In this document: positions 9,591 through 20,098 of the stretch, one piece after another
How the letters are laid out: the number at the start of each line of letters is the position of its first letter
How positions within the stretch are numbered: the first letter of the stretch is position 1
Source of the DNA: Deltaproteobacteria bacterium
Lineage (GTDB): Bacteria > Desulfobacterota > DSM-4660 > Desulfatiglandales > Desulfatiglandaceae
Assembly: GCA_019310785.1 (NCBI GenBank)
Contig: JAFDDR010000006.1
Location: 19,411-83,410 of the forward strand
Direction: 5' to 3'
Length of the DNA stretch: 64,000 bases
Notes under the pieces: generated by a model
Seen by the model: only the letters and a program-made list of their open reading frames with translations
Told to the model about the DNA's origin: nothing
The model's database searches: none
Made by a program: the position numbers and the translations under genes

Positions 9591-10868
9591 TTACTGTTTC
9601 GCCGATTTTAGGCCTGCAGGAAGTTGAATCTTTCCTTCGGCAACCGATTTGGGATAAACAATGACCCTCTTCCCTTTTCGCCATTGTATCATGCATCCGA
9701 GGGCCGTCTCTTTCGGGTCCTGACCATAAACCACCTGATGACCATCGTTGAATTTGATTCGGCCCATGGCCCCCATTCGATCCGTTTTTTCCAGTTCAAC
9801 CACGACTTTATCGCTATTTAGGGTCCCTGCCCTCTCTATGGCCTCTTTCAGGACATAGACCATCTCGTATGCCGGTGCCGGAGAATGGCCTGCCTCAATG
9901 GGCTTTCCATATTTTTTCTTATATTTTTCAAAGAATTCTACTGACTTCGGAACCTTTTTACAGGGAACACTGCCGATTTCAAAGATGCAGTTCATGGCAC
10001 CGTCAATCTTTTTGTCAAAGGTTTTCCAGGCCGCCGGTCCTGCTAAAGGGGAAATAAAACCTGCAACCAGGGCAGGTACGTGCATGGACTTCCATTGTTT
10101 GACAAGGATTCCACTCTGGGGCATATCAAATATCGGCAGGATAACTTGGGCGCCTTTGGCCTTGGCCTTCATCAGTCCTGATGAAAAATCAGATGCACCT
10201 GTAGGGTAGGCCTGTCGCCCCACGACTTCCCAGCCCATTTTGTCGAAAACGAGCTTGATCATAAGATCGCCCGTCTTTCTGGCCCAGGCTACGTCCTGGT
10301 TCATGATAAAGACCTTGTTAAAACCAAACTCCTTGTTCAGATGTGCCATTGTACCACCTAAATACTTGATGAGATATATAGCATTCAGGCAAACACGAAA
10401 TGTGTATTTATATTTGTCGTAATCCGTTTTGACCCTTTTCTCCATGGCCGGGGACATGGCGGTTCCTAAAATCATAGGGATTTTGTGCTGCCCAACCAGA
10501 TCCATGCAGGCAATGGCACACTCGGACCTGAAAGATCCGAATATAATGAAGTTGGCCTTGTCTTCTAAAATAAGTTTCTTGTGTGCCCTTATCACGTCGG
10601 CAACGGGGACTCCTGGTTCAGCCCCCCTGGCGTCGATGGCAACAACCTTGAAAGGACGTTTGACGGCGCCTACCTTTACGCCGCCATTCCCATTAATCTC
10701 GTCCACGGCCATGTTTACACAGGCAAGGCCCTCTTTTCCTTCAAGAAATCCAAGCGAGGTGGGCACGCCCAAAATAATCGGTTCCACGGCAATGGCTTTG
10801 GTGATCGGAATTCCCCATACAACAAAAAGGCAAAGTACCAGGGACAAAAAAACAATTCTCCTATTCAT
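9591..10868 (-). CDS. livK: Periplasmic substrate-binding protein of Liv-type ABC transporter
   Basis: Signal peptide, PIILGVPTSLGFLEGKEG... periplasmic-binding fold type I; heads the liv operon. Confidence 0.88.
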   Translation of the reverse strand: MNRRIVFLSLVLCLFVVWGIPITKAIAVEPIILGVPTSLGFLEGKEGLACVNMAVDEINGNGGVKVGAVKRPFKVVAIDARGAEPGVPVADVIRAHKKLILEDKANFIIFGSFRSECAIACMDLVGQHKIPMILGTAMSPAMEKRVKTDYDKYKYTFRVCLNAIYLIKYLGGTMAHLNKEFGFNKVFIMNQDVAWARKTGDLMIKLVFDKMGWEVVGRQAYPTGASDFSSGLMKAKAKGAQVILPIFDMPQSGILVKQWKSMHVPALVAGFISPLAGPAAWKTFDKKIDGAMNCIFEIGSVPCKKVPKSVEFFEKYKKKYGKPIEAGHSPAPAYEMVYVLKEAIERAGTLNSDKVVVELEKTDRMGAMGRIKFNDGHQVVYGQDPKETALGCMIQWRKGKRVIVYPKSVAEGKIQLPAGLKSAKQ

Positions 10869-10977
10869 GGCTTTCCTCCTTTTTTGGGTGTCTCCACTCG
10901 TCGTGAAAAAATCACCCGGTTAAAATAAAATGAAAATCCAAACCCCATTCAATAAATTTTCGTACAACCCGACTGAT

Positions 10978-11424
10978 TTATTTAGATTTATTTCCGTCTA
11001 TGGCACTGCCGATATCCTGAAGCAGGACAAATCCCTGCCTGATTCGCACCTTCATGCTTTTCCGATCTGCGATCCTTATGAAATAGAGTTTTTTCATCTT
11101 TCTTATCCCTGAAAAACTGGTTTCGATTTTCCAGGGGGAATCGAGTGGCAATACGGTATTCTTCGTGAAAGAAAGGATCCCGTAGTTCAATTGAATTCCA
11201 CCGGGGCTGACAGAGACGGCACTGAAACCAAAAAACGGGCTGTTAAAAAACCATAAGACAATGAGCACCCAGATGGAAAAGACAATCGTATGCTTGACCT
11301 TCTTTTTTACAAGCGAGCGTACTAACAGGAATACCACTATGCTCAGGGAAAAAAGCATAATCATATTCTGAACAAAGAGGGATTTGATAATAAAGGTCTC
11401 TGGCATCATTTCCTTTATTAGCAT
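10978..11424 (-). CDS. Small membrane protein, unknown function
   Basis: 148 aa, two hydrophobic segments then a soluble beta-rich C-terminus. Confidence 0.55.
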   Translation of the reverse strand: MLIKEMMPETFIIKSLFVQNMIMLFSLSIVVFLLVRSLVKKKVKHTIVFSIWVLIVLWFFNSPFFGFSAVSVSPGGIQLNYGILSFTKNTVLPLDSPWKIETSFSGIRKMKKLYFIRIADRKSMKVRIRQGFVLLQDIGSAIDGNKSK

Positions 11425-11605
11425 TTAACACAGAATATTCAGGAGTGTCAATCAGCTACAGTAAAACCTGCGAAACCTTATTTCTTGACAGTATAAAAAA
11501 CGTTTTGTATAGAGTCCTTAGACAATTTAAAGGCTTAAAATGGGAACTTTTAAATGCGTTCCTTTTTCATTCGCTTATACCAAGAACTCCGGAGGAATCC
11601 TTATA

Positions 11606-13348
11606 ATGCAAGCCCTTAAGCATTCTTTGATATTGTTGATTGGTCTCACCCTGTTTTTTATTGCTTCACCCGTTTCAGCAGGCCACGGCGCCAAGGGAGG
11701 TCCCCCCAAAGCGGTCATTCCGGGCGGTGATACCATCAATATTTCCGGCATTATCCTTGATAGCCACAAGGAAGCCATTGATGAAGCTGAAGTGCTGTTC
11801 CTTGTCAATGGTAAAGAGATTGACCGAGTAATAACGGCCCACAACGGCAAATATGTGTCCAGGTTTCAGCTAAAAAAAGGCCAAATTCAATCCGCAACTA
11901 TTCATGTGGAAGTCCACAAGACAAGTTTCAAGTCCCAATCCCTTGAATTCAAAGGCTCTGAGCTGGCACAAAAGTATGATCAATTTTATATCAGTGAAGA
12001 CATCACCATGCCCCGGTTCTTGGGCCCGGCATTCTGGATATCCACTATTGTCTTTATACTGGCTTATGTCCTCATTGCCTTTGAACTGCTCCACAGGACC
12101 GTGGCGGCCATGTTAGGCGCTTCCCTTATGCTTGTAATTTCATATACCATCGGGACCGTCCTGCCGGAATACCACATCTTCTCCTTTGAAAGGGCCATCA
12201 GTTCCATTGATATGAATGTGATTTTTCTGCTCATGGGCATGATGATTATCGTGGGTGTATTAAAGCATACGGGCGTTTTCCAGTGGTGCGCGTATGTCTC
12301 ATATAAACTGGCAAAGGGTAAGGTCTTTCTCTTAGTCGTTTATCTCATGATATTTACGGCCGTGTCCTCGGCATTTTTAGATAATGTCACCACAATGCTT
12401 CTTTTGACGGGCGTGGCCATTGAAATTTCCATTTCCCTTTCCTTAAATCCCTTAGTCCTGCTGATTCCTTTAGTCCTTGCCTCAAATATTGGAGGCACAG
12501 CCACCCTTATCGGCGATCCACCCAATATCATGATCGGGTCCTATGCCGGTCTGACCTTTATGGACTTTGTGGTCGCCATTGCCCTGATCTGCGGGGTGGC
12601 CATGGTGGCCCTCGTTATCTTCTCCAAATTAGTATGGGGAAAGGCATACGCAGCGGCAAAGGTTGAAAATGTTTCGGAATATATAAAGGACTTGAAAGAG
12701 AAATATCCCATAACCGATCCAATCCTTCTAACCTACGGATTAGCTATTCTGGGATTTGTGGTATTCCTGTTCCTCAGTCACGGTTACTGGCACATGGAGG
12801 TAAGCGTGGCCGCATTAATGGGCGCGTCCGTCCTTTTTACCGTTGCCATTTTGACGGGAAAGGTCAATCTGATCGAATTGATAGAAAAGGATATTGAGTG
12901 GCCGACACTGATGTTCTTTATCTTTTTGTTCATGCTTGTGGGGGCCGTGGAATCGAGCGGGCTTCTGGCACTGGTTGCGGACTGGATACTTACACTCTCT
13001 GCGGGCAATTTTGTGGTCGCGTGCAGTCTGATCATCTGGGTTGCCGCCATCATGTCCGCGTTTGTGGACAACATCCCATTCACGGCCACCATGCTCCCCA
13101 TTGTGGCCTATCTCAGCACGGTGATCCCGGGCTCGGAAAACACCCTGTGGTGGGCCTTAGCACTTGGCGCCTGTTTTGGCGGAAACGGGACCATTATCGG
13201 GGCCTCGGCAAACGTGGTTACCATGGGGATCGCGGAATCGAGAGGATACAGGATCAGCTTCGGCGGTTTTATGAAAACAGCCTTCCCATTCATGATTATC
13301 AGTGTATTGATCGCCCATGCCTGGCTGCTTATTTTCAGACCACAATAA
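11606..13348 (+). CDS. NhaD/ArsB-type ion antiporter with N-terminal extracytoplasmic domain
   Basis: GGAGG SD and ATG at 11606; signal peptide; ~100-aa beta domain; then ion-transporter motifs SAFLDNVTTMLLLTGV, GGTATLIGDPPNIMIGS, SAFVDNIPFTATMLPI, GGNGTIIGASANVVTMGIAE. Confidence 0.85.
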   Translation: MQALKHSLILLIGLTLFFIASPVSAGHGAKGGPPKAVIPGGDTINISGIILDSHKEAIDEAEVLFLVNGKEIDRVITAHNGKYVSRFQLKKGQIQSATIHVEVHKTSFKSQSLEFKGSELAQKYDQFYISEDITMPRFLGPAFWISTIVFILAYVLIAFELLHRTVAAMLGASLMLVISYTIGTVLPEYHIFSFERAISSIDMNVIFLLMGMMIIVGVLKHTGVFQWCAYVSYKLAKGKVFLLVVYLMIFTAVSSAFLDNVTTMLLLTGVAIEISISLSLNPLVLLIPLVLASNIGGTATLIGDPPNIMIGSYAGLTFMDFVVAIALICGVAMVALVIFSKLVWGKAYAAAKVENVSEYIKDLKEKYPITDPILLTYGLAILGFVVFLFLSHGYWHMEVSVAALMGASVLFTVAILTGKVNLIELIEKDIEWPTLMFFIFLFMLVGAVESSGLLALVADWILTLSAGNFVVACSLIIWVAAIMSAFVDNIPFTATMLPIVAYLSTVIPGSENTLWWALALGACFGGNGTIIGASANVVTMGIAESRGYRISFGGFMKTAFPFMIISVLIAHAWLLIFRPQ

Positions 13349-13386
13349 GGGCGTGTATGAGACGGTGTTGATGCAATAAAAAATGG

Positions 13387-13425
13387 AAGCCCCTCCTGGC
13401 ATATAGCAGGCGGGGCTTTTCTTTA
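13387..13425 (+). terminator. Rho-independent terminator downstream of the antiporter gene
   Basis: AAGCCCC-T-CCTG-loop-CAGG-C-GGGGCTT followed by TTCTTTATTTTT. Confidence 0.8.
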
Positions 13426-13431
13426 TTTTTA

Positions 13432-13725
13432 CACTAAAAACCTGGTCCAGATGACCAGGCATTGGTCATCCCCATAGGGGGATTTGCTTTGTTGGAGTTT
13501 CATTGACTTATTGAAATTACAAATATCAAATCCCAAATATCAAATAAATCCCAATGACCAAAATTCAAAAATACAAACAAAGTCATGTCCTGGAAGGTTT
13601 TGGTAATTGAATATTGGAATTTGAGATTTGTTTGTAATTTGGTGCTTGGAATTTGTATTTTTAGACACAAAAATCTAAGGCAGAGCCATCTATCTCTGAC
13701 TTGGCCCGAGGACCAGGTTTTCAAT
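13432..13725 (+). repeat. Dispersed palindromic repeat family A, copy 1
   Basis: GATTTGCTTTGTTGGAGTTTCATTGACTTATTGAAATTACAAATATCAAATCCCAAATATC...GGTTTTGG..TTGAATATTGGAATTTGAGATTTGTTTGTAATTTGGTGCTTGGAATTT; homologous to 25285-25575 and, inverted, to 47080-47305. Confidence 0.85.
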
Positions 13726-13753
13726 GTAGGAATAAAATGAGAGCGAACTGACA

Positions 13754-16112
13754 ATGTCTGAAAACCACGAACCTCTAAAAGAAGCCCTCTCTTTCATGGA
13801 ACGGGTGTTCGGATTTCATGAGTTCAGACCGGGCCAGGATGAGATATTAGAATCAGTGCTGGATGGTTCGGACAGCCTGGTGATCATGCCCACGGGCGGG
13901 GGAAAATCCCTGTGTTACCAGGTTCCCGCATTCATAAGACCCGGGATTACCCTGGTCATTTCTCCTCTTATTGCCCTTATGAAAGACCAGGTGGACTCGC
14001 TTCGGGTCCTGGATCTGCCGGTTGACGCCGTTCATAGCCTCATGGGACTCGGAGAACAAGAAAATACCCTCCTTAAGATTTCCGAAGGTAAAACCAGGTT
14101 AGTGTACGCCTCGCCCGAAAGGCTCAGAAACCAGAGATTTATGGACGCGCTCAGTCAAAATACGGTTTCCATGGTGGCCGTGGATGAAGCCCACTGCATT
14201 TCCCAGTGGGGGCATGATTTCAGGCCCGACTATTTGAGAATCAGCCATGCCATTGAGGCCATTGGCAGGCCACAGGTCATTGCGCTTACCGCCACGGCCA
14301 CGGAAAAGGTCCGTTCGGATATTGTCCAGCAATTGAAATTGAAGGCCCCAAGGGTCTTTGTTACCGGGTTTGACCGACGTAATCTTTTCTGGGAGGTACG
14401 GCAGTGCGCGGATGAAAAGGAAAAAAAAAATAGCAGTATTGGAAGAACGTCTCTTAAACCTTTCAGGCGCTGCCATTGTCTACACCGGGACCAGAAAAAA
14501 CGTAGAGCGCACTGTCCAAAAGCTCAATAAGGGCAATTTAAAGGCCAGGGCATACCATGCCGGGTTGGATGAGGCCGAGCGAACCCGGGTTCAGGAAAAC
14601 TTCATGGAGGGCCGATCCGACCTCGTGGTAGCAACAAATGCCTTTGGCATGGGAATCGACCGTTCGGATATTCGTATGGTCATCCATCACACCTTTCCCG
14701 GAACCATCGAGGCATACTACCAGGAGGGTGGCCGTGCGGGCCGGGACGGAGAACCGGCTACCTGTTTGCTCCTGTACACACCTTCCGACAGGATGCTTCA
14801 GGAATTTTTTATAGACTCGCGGTACCCACCTCGTGAAATAGTGTTTCAGGTCTATGATTGTCTGCTACACCGTCAGGAGGAACTTTTGTGGTTGACTTAT
14901 CGTGAAATCGGGATGTTGGGCGATGAGAAAATTCCTGATCTGACAGTGGGATCGTGCATCAAGATCTTAGAAGACGCATCTGCCGTTAAGAGACTTCACC
15001 GTTACGATAACCAGGCCGAGCTTTATCTTAAGAAAAACCCTCAAATCCTTATCAATGAACTCACATCAAGGGCAAAAAACAGGAAAAAGCTCCTTCAAAA
15101 CCTTGAACGCATTTACGGAGATGATCAACTCACAAACGGGATCCAGTTTCTCCCCGCTGAACTGGCAAAGAGAACTGATCTATCCATAGACGCCCTGAGA
15201 AGGTGTTTTCTGCAAATGGAGTCCGAAGGCGCTATTACCTATATCCCTCCCTTCCGCGGCAGGGGACTCCGTGTCCTCAAACGCGTAAAACCTGAAGAAC
15301 TTGAAATCGATTTTCATGCACTAAAGGTTCGCAAGGCATATGAACTGACTAAACTGGATCAGGTGATGGACTATGCCACAACAGAAAGATGCCGCCGCAG
15401 CTTTTTGGTCGGCTATTTTGGGGAGTCCGCAAAAGGGGATAACTGCGGGGCCTGTGATCGCTGTAAGACGCGCGAAACGCGCGCCGTTTCTCACAAAAAT
15501 GGTACCGATCCCATCTTAGCCGTCAAGGTCCTGAGTGGTGTGGCCCGATTGAAAGGGCGATTCGGTACCGGCATGGCGGCCAAAGTGCTCACAGGGTCCA
15601 AAGATCGCATGCTTTTCCAGTTCAGGCTTCAGCATCTTTCCACGTATGGTCTCCTTTCAGACTATACACAGGCCCAGGTGCAGGACTGGATCAAGGAACT
15701 CATTTCAAAAGGGTGTCTTGTTTCACGCCGAACTTTTATAGGTGAAAAAAACTACCCTGTCCTGGAACTCACTGACCGGGGATTTCGTGTTATGGGAGGA
15801 GATGAAGAAATTTATCTCTCACCCGCTGTGATAGAACAAAAGGCGGTCCGGCCGGAATCCATAACGCTTCACGGCATCGAAATGGAAACCTTTGCCCGGC
15901 TCCGTGAATTACGCGCACGCTTAGCCAAAGAAGAAAAACTACCCTCTTACTGCATCTTCCATGACCGGACACTTCGGGAAATGACCCGTGCCCTTCCGGG
16001 AACCCCGGAAGAACTCCTTCGTGTTACAGGTGTTGGAGAAGTAACTCTGAGGAAGTATGGGCAGGCGTTCTTGAAGGTATTGAGAGAAATAAAAGACGAG
16101 AAGTCAGGCTAA
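13754..16112 (+). pseudogene. recQ: RecQ ATP-dependent DNA helicase, split by +1 frameshift at A10 tract 14421-14430
   Basis: N-terminal ORF 13754-14530 (PTGGGKSLCYQVPA, DEAHCISQWGHDFRPDY) continues in ORF 14358-16112 (GAAIVYTGTRKNVE, QEGGRAGRDG, Zn/RQC, HRDC). Removing one A gives ...ADEKEKKIAVLEERL... Confidence 0.88.
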
Positions 16113-16327
16113 TAGAAATGCCAAAGGAATTCCACTGTTATCCTGATCTATCCCTTCTCCTCTAATTCTTTCGGATTATGTTTATACACTGATTAAAACA
16201 TTTCCAATCCGTCTTGACATTCCAGAGTTTTCTGATAGATTAGATATATTGATATTAGTTAAGGTGTATTCAGTGCATACAACCATCCCACCCCATTTTT
16301 TTCGTAAAATTAACAGGATACACTATC

Positions 16328-17959
16328 ATGAAATTCATTCCTTCCCAAATCCTTTACTTTACTCGAAGCAGAACAACAAAGAGGAACGTCAAGCTTCTAT
16401 TCAAGTTCCTTTTGGCGTTGACAATGCTGGTGGTAATATACAGCGTTTTGTTTCATTTCATAATGCTTTTTGAAGAAAAGGAGTTTAGCTGGATTACAGG
16501 TTTCTATTGGACACTCACTGTGATGTCCACGCTTGGCTTCGGCATTCTTTTTCTTCTTGTCATGTTGCCCTTTACCTTCATTCAATTTTTTTATGCCCCA
16601 TGGCTTGAAGCCCAATCAAGGGCCAAAACTCCGCGGGAATTGCCGGAAGGCACAACAGGACACGTGATACTGACAAGCTTTGATCCCATAACCATAAACC
16701 TCGTAGAAAAACTAAAGAAATATGATTATGAATATGCTATTATCGCCACTGATTTTCAACGTGCGTTAGAACTTTATGATTTGAACTTCAAGGTGGTCGT
16801 TGGAGATCTGGGTGATCCGGAAACATATAAACGTCTCCGCATACAAAATGCTGCCATGCTGGTCGCCAACAACGATGATATGACCAACACAAATATATCC
16901 TTTACGGTCAGGGAGGTCTCTGAAAAAGTACCCGTCGTTACTAATGCAGATGCGGATGATTCCATCGATATTTTGCAGCTTGCCGGCAGCACTTATGTCT
17001 TTCAGTTTATGAAGATGCTTGGGGAATCCTTAGCGCGAAGAACGCTCGGAATGAGTATGGGGGCAAATGTTATCGGAAGATTCGATCAACTTCTCATCGC
17101 CGAAGCACCTGCAATGCGAACACCACTTGAGGGAAAAACCCTCATTCAAAGCAATCTGCGAGAAAAAACCGGCGTAACAGTTGTCGGGCTTTGGGAGAGA
17201 GGCCGATTTAAAATGCCTCAGCCACAGACTCGAATCGATTCCACGACTGTGCTCGTGCTTGCCGGTTCGGCTGAACAGCTCGAAAAATATGACGAGGTCT
17301 TCTCCATTTACCGTGTTTATCACACCGCCGATGCTCCTGTTCTCATATTGGGTGGCGGCCGTGTCGGGCATGCAGCGGCACAGATCCTGGAAGAGCGACA
17401 GATTGTTTATAAGGTTGTGGAGAAGAATCCGAAATTTATTCAAAATAATAAGTATATTCAAGGAAATGCTGCCGATCTTGATATCTTGAGTCAGGCCGGC
17501 ATACGGGAAGCTTCATCTGTCATTATTACCACTCATGATGACTCCATGAATATTTATCTCACCATCTATTGCCGTCAACTGCGATCCGATATACAGATTA
17601 TCAGCAGGGCAAATCTGGACGGAAATATTTCCAAACTGCACAGGGCTGGAGCAGACATTGTCATGGCACATGCTTCCATGGGAGCAAATACCATAATTAA
17701 TCTTCTAAAACCCAATAAAATACTGATGTTTGCAGAAGGACTGAACATCTTCCGCGCGTCGGTACACTCATCCCTTGCGGGCAAAACTCTTGCTGAAAGT
17801 CAAATCCGGAAACAAACGGGCTGCAGCGTAATAGCTATTGGTAGGGAGAATAAATTGAATATCAACCCCGAACCCTCGATTCTTCTTGGGGAACATGATG
17901 AAATGGTCTTGATTGGGACGAGCGATGCTGAAAAACGTCTTATGGAGATCTATCAATAA
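16328..17959 (+). CDS. GsuK-like K+ channel protein with two RCK modules; pore region apparently deleted
   Basis: YWTLTVMSTLGFG directly joined to ILFLLVMLPFTFIQFFYAPWLEAQ; two TrkA-N domains (HVILTSFDPITINLVEKL; VLILGGGRVGHAAAQIL) plus TrkA-C. Confidence 0.88.
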   Translation: MKFIPSQILYFTRSRTTKRNVKLLFKFLLALTMLVVIYSVLFHFIMLFEEKEFSWITGFYWTLTVMSTLGFGILFLLVMLPFTFIQFFYAPWLEAQSRAKTPRELPEGTTGHVILTSFDPITINLVEKLKKYDYEYAIIATDFQRALELYDLNFKVVVGDLGDPETYKRLRIQNAAMLVANNDDMTNTNISFTVREVSEKVPVVTNADADDSIDILQLAGSTYVFQFMKMLGESLARRTLGMSMGANVIGRFDQLLIAEAPAMRTPLEGKTLIQSNLREKTGVTVVGLWERGRFKMPQPQTRIDSTTVLVLAGSAEQLEKYDEVFSIYRVYHTADAPVLILGGGRVGHAAAQILEERQIVYKVVEKNPKFIQNNKYIQGNAADLDILSQAGIREASSVIITTHDDSMNIYLTIYCRQLRSDIQIISRANLDGNISKLHRAGADIVMAHASMGANTIINLLKPNKILMFAEGLNIFRASVHSSLAGKTLAESQIRKQTGCSVIAIGRENKLNINPEPSILLGEHDEMVLIGTSDAEKRLMEIYQ

Positions 17960-18001
17960 CCATCGAGCCATTGCAAAGCTCTGGACGGGAACAAAGAGAT
18001 A

Positions 18002-20098
18002 ATGGGTTCTATACAGCAATCAGTAGTAAAAATCACCGCTAACCAAAAAATTGGATTATTAGTTCCTTATGTAAAGGAACGAATAACAGCGCAGATTAAA
18101 GCCATAGCGCTTATAGTTATTTATTTAATTTGTTTTCAAACTATTGTTTTAAACATTGCCATTAGTGAAGCTGCGATCGTTGCAACAGGAATTGCCGTGG
18201 TAGTTCTTGGCCTGGCCTTTTTTATGGAAGGGCTCTTCTTAGGTTTAATGCCTTTAGGCGAGGTTATTGGGATTAAACTGCCACAAAAAACCAAACTGCC
18301 CATCATATTAACCTTTGCTTTTATTTTGGGTTTAGGTGCAACTTTTGCCGAACCCGCTATCGGCATATTAAAGACTGCCGGCGCATATGTAAAGGCCTGG
18401 GATGCACCTTTACTCTTTCTGCTTTTAAATAAATATTCCAATTATCTTGTGTATTCAGTAGGCGTGGGTGTTGGCATCGCTGTGTTGTTCGGTATGCTCA
18501 GATTTATGTATGGGTGGTCATTAAAGCCTTTTATTTATATTTTGGTTGGCATTCTTTCGGCTTTTTCTATCTGGGCACTTTTTCAGCCCAATATGAAATT
18601 CTTAACAGGCCTGGCGTGGGATTGCGGCGCTGTCACTACAGGGCCTGTAACAGTTCCCCTGGTCCTGGCGCTGGGCATCGGAATCTGTAGAATTGTAAGC
18701 AGTGGAACTTCAGAGTCTTCCGGTCTTGGCGTAGTGACGCTTGCATCGTTATTCCCAATCTTAGCAGTACTGTCTTTAGGCGCTCTTTATCTCAACCATG
18801 TCCCTCAGCCTATGGAAGAAGCCAAATTCTTTGCTAAAGAAAATCAAACCAAGATATTGAATATGTTTAATGACAAAAATGAGATGATTGGTTATGCATT
18901 GCGAAATGCCCAACCAAACAGTCAAATGGCTCTTTTTAACGGCAACCGGGAAAAAATGCTCGAATTTATTGGCAGGTTAAAGAAAGATCCGATTTTAAGA
19001 AAATCTGTTCTTGGAAAAGGAGATATTGAGCATTTGAAAAATTGGGCTGTTCAAAAAGGTACAGAATCACAGAGGTTCGCTATTTTTTCAGAACCCAACG
19101 CCCTTAAAGAGGCAGTAAAAAACTATTCCGGTGTTAAGAATATAATAACCAATCCGGTTGATGTTTTGTTGCGTAATGGCAAGGCTGCTGTTCAAGCAAT
19201 CATACCGCTTGCCATATTCTTTTTTCTGGTCTTATTCTTAGTTTTGCGTGAAAAGCTCCCAAGGCCGGATGAAATTATACTGGGAATTATTCTGGCTGTT
19301 GTTGGCATGGGCCTGTTTAATGTTGGAATTGAATTAGGATTATCAAAGCTCGGCAATAGCGTGGGCACCAATGTCCCTTCTTCTTTTACAAAGATTCATT
19401 TAATTAATGAAAGGCAGACCATTATCAATTTTAATGAGGAGATTGTCCAGACCGCCATAAAGCCGGATGGCAAAAAAGAAATCTTTTTCTATGCTAATAT
19501 TAACGATGAGTATGTGGCTATTCCCTTTGATCAGAGTTCCTACGACCCTTCAAACAAGGAATACATCCATACGCCTACAAAAGGGCCATTATTTGGAGGG
19601 GAGAAAGGAATATCAGGTTTTTTGGTGGTATTATTATTTGCTTTTGTCATGGGTTATGGTGCGACCTTAGCTGAACCTGCATTAAATGCGCTGGGTTTAA
19701 AAGTAGAGGAATTAACTGTAGGAACATTTAAAAAATCGCTTCTAATACAGGCTGTGGCTTCCGGCGTGGGCCTTGGCATGCTTCTCGGTGTGGCAAAAAT
19801 TATCTGGAATGTGCCTTTGGTATATCTGTTATTCCCGCCATACCTTTTACTCCTGATTATTACGAAAATATCCACTGAGGAATTTGTGAATATAGCATGG
19901 GATAGTGCAGGGGTTACAACAGGACCGATCACTGTACCTTTAGTGCTTGCCATAGGATTGGGGATAGGCAAACAGGTGAACGTAGTAGAGGGTTTTGGCA
20001 TATTATCCATGGCATCGGTTTGCCCAATACTGGCAGTGCTTACGGTTGGACTTTATGTAAACAAGAAAAGAAAGGCTATACGGCAGGAAAGTGCCTAA
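18002..20098 (+). CDS. Tandem DUF1538 integral membrane protein
   Basis: Two repeats: GLGATFAEPAIGIL...AWDCGAVTTGPVTVPLVLALGIGI and GYGATLAEPALNALG...AWDSAGVTTGPITVPLVLAIGLGIG. Confidence 0.88.
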   Translation: MGSIQQSVVKITANQKIGLLVPYVKERITAQIKAIALIVIYLICFQTIVLNIAISEAAIVATGIAVVVLGLAFFMEGLFLGLMPLGEVIGIKLPQKTKLPIILTFAFILGLGATFAEPAIGILKTAGAYVKAWDAPLLFLLLNKYSNYLVYSVGVGVGIAVLFGMLRFMYGWSLKPFIYILVGILSAFSIWALFQPNMKFLTGLAWDCGAVTTGPVTVPLVLALGIGICRIVSSGTSESSGLGVVTLASLFPILAVLSLGALYLNHVPQPMEEAKFFAKENQTKILNMFNDKNEMIGYALRNAQPNSQMALFNGNREKMLEFIGRLKKDPILRKSVLGKGDIEHLKNWAVQKGTESQRFAIFSEPNALKEAVKNYSGVKNIITNPVDVLLRNGKAAVQAIIPLAIFFFLVLFLVLREKLPRPDEIILGIILAVVGMGLFNVGIELGLSKLGNSVGTNVPSSFTKIHLINERQTIINFNEEIVQTAIKPDGKKEIFFYANINDEYVAIPFDQSSYDPSNKEYIHTPTKGPLFGGEKGISGFLVVLLFAFVMGYGATLAEPALNALGLKVEELTVGTFKKSLLIQAVASGVGLGMLLGVAKIIWNVPLVYLLFPPYLLLLIITKISTEEFVNIAWDSAGVTTGPITVPLVLAIGLGIGKQVNVVEGFGILSMASVCPILAVLTVGLYVNKKRKAIRQESA

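Noticed and set aside
13500-13754. 84-aa - strand ORF (and similar ORF 47055-47243)
   Set aside because: Translations of repeat family A, not genes.
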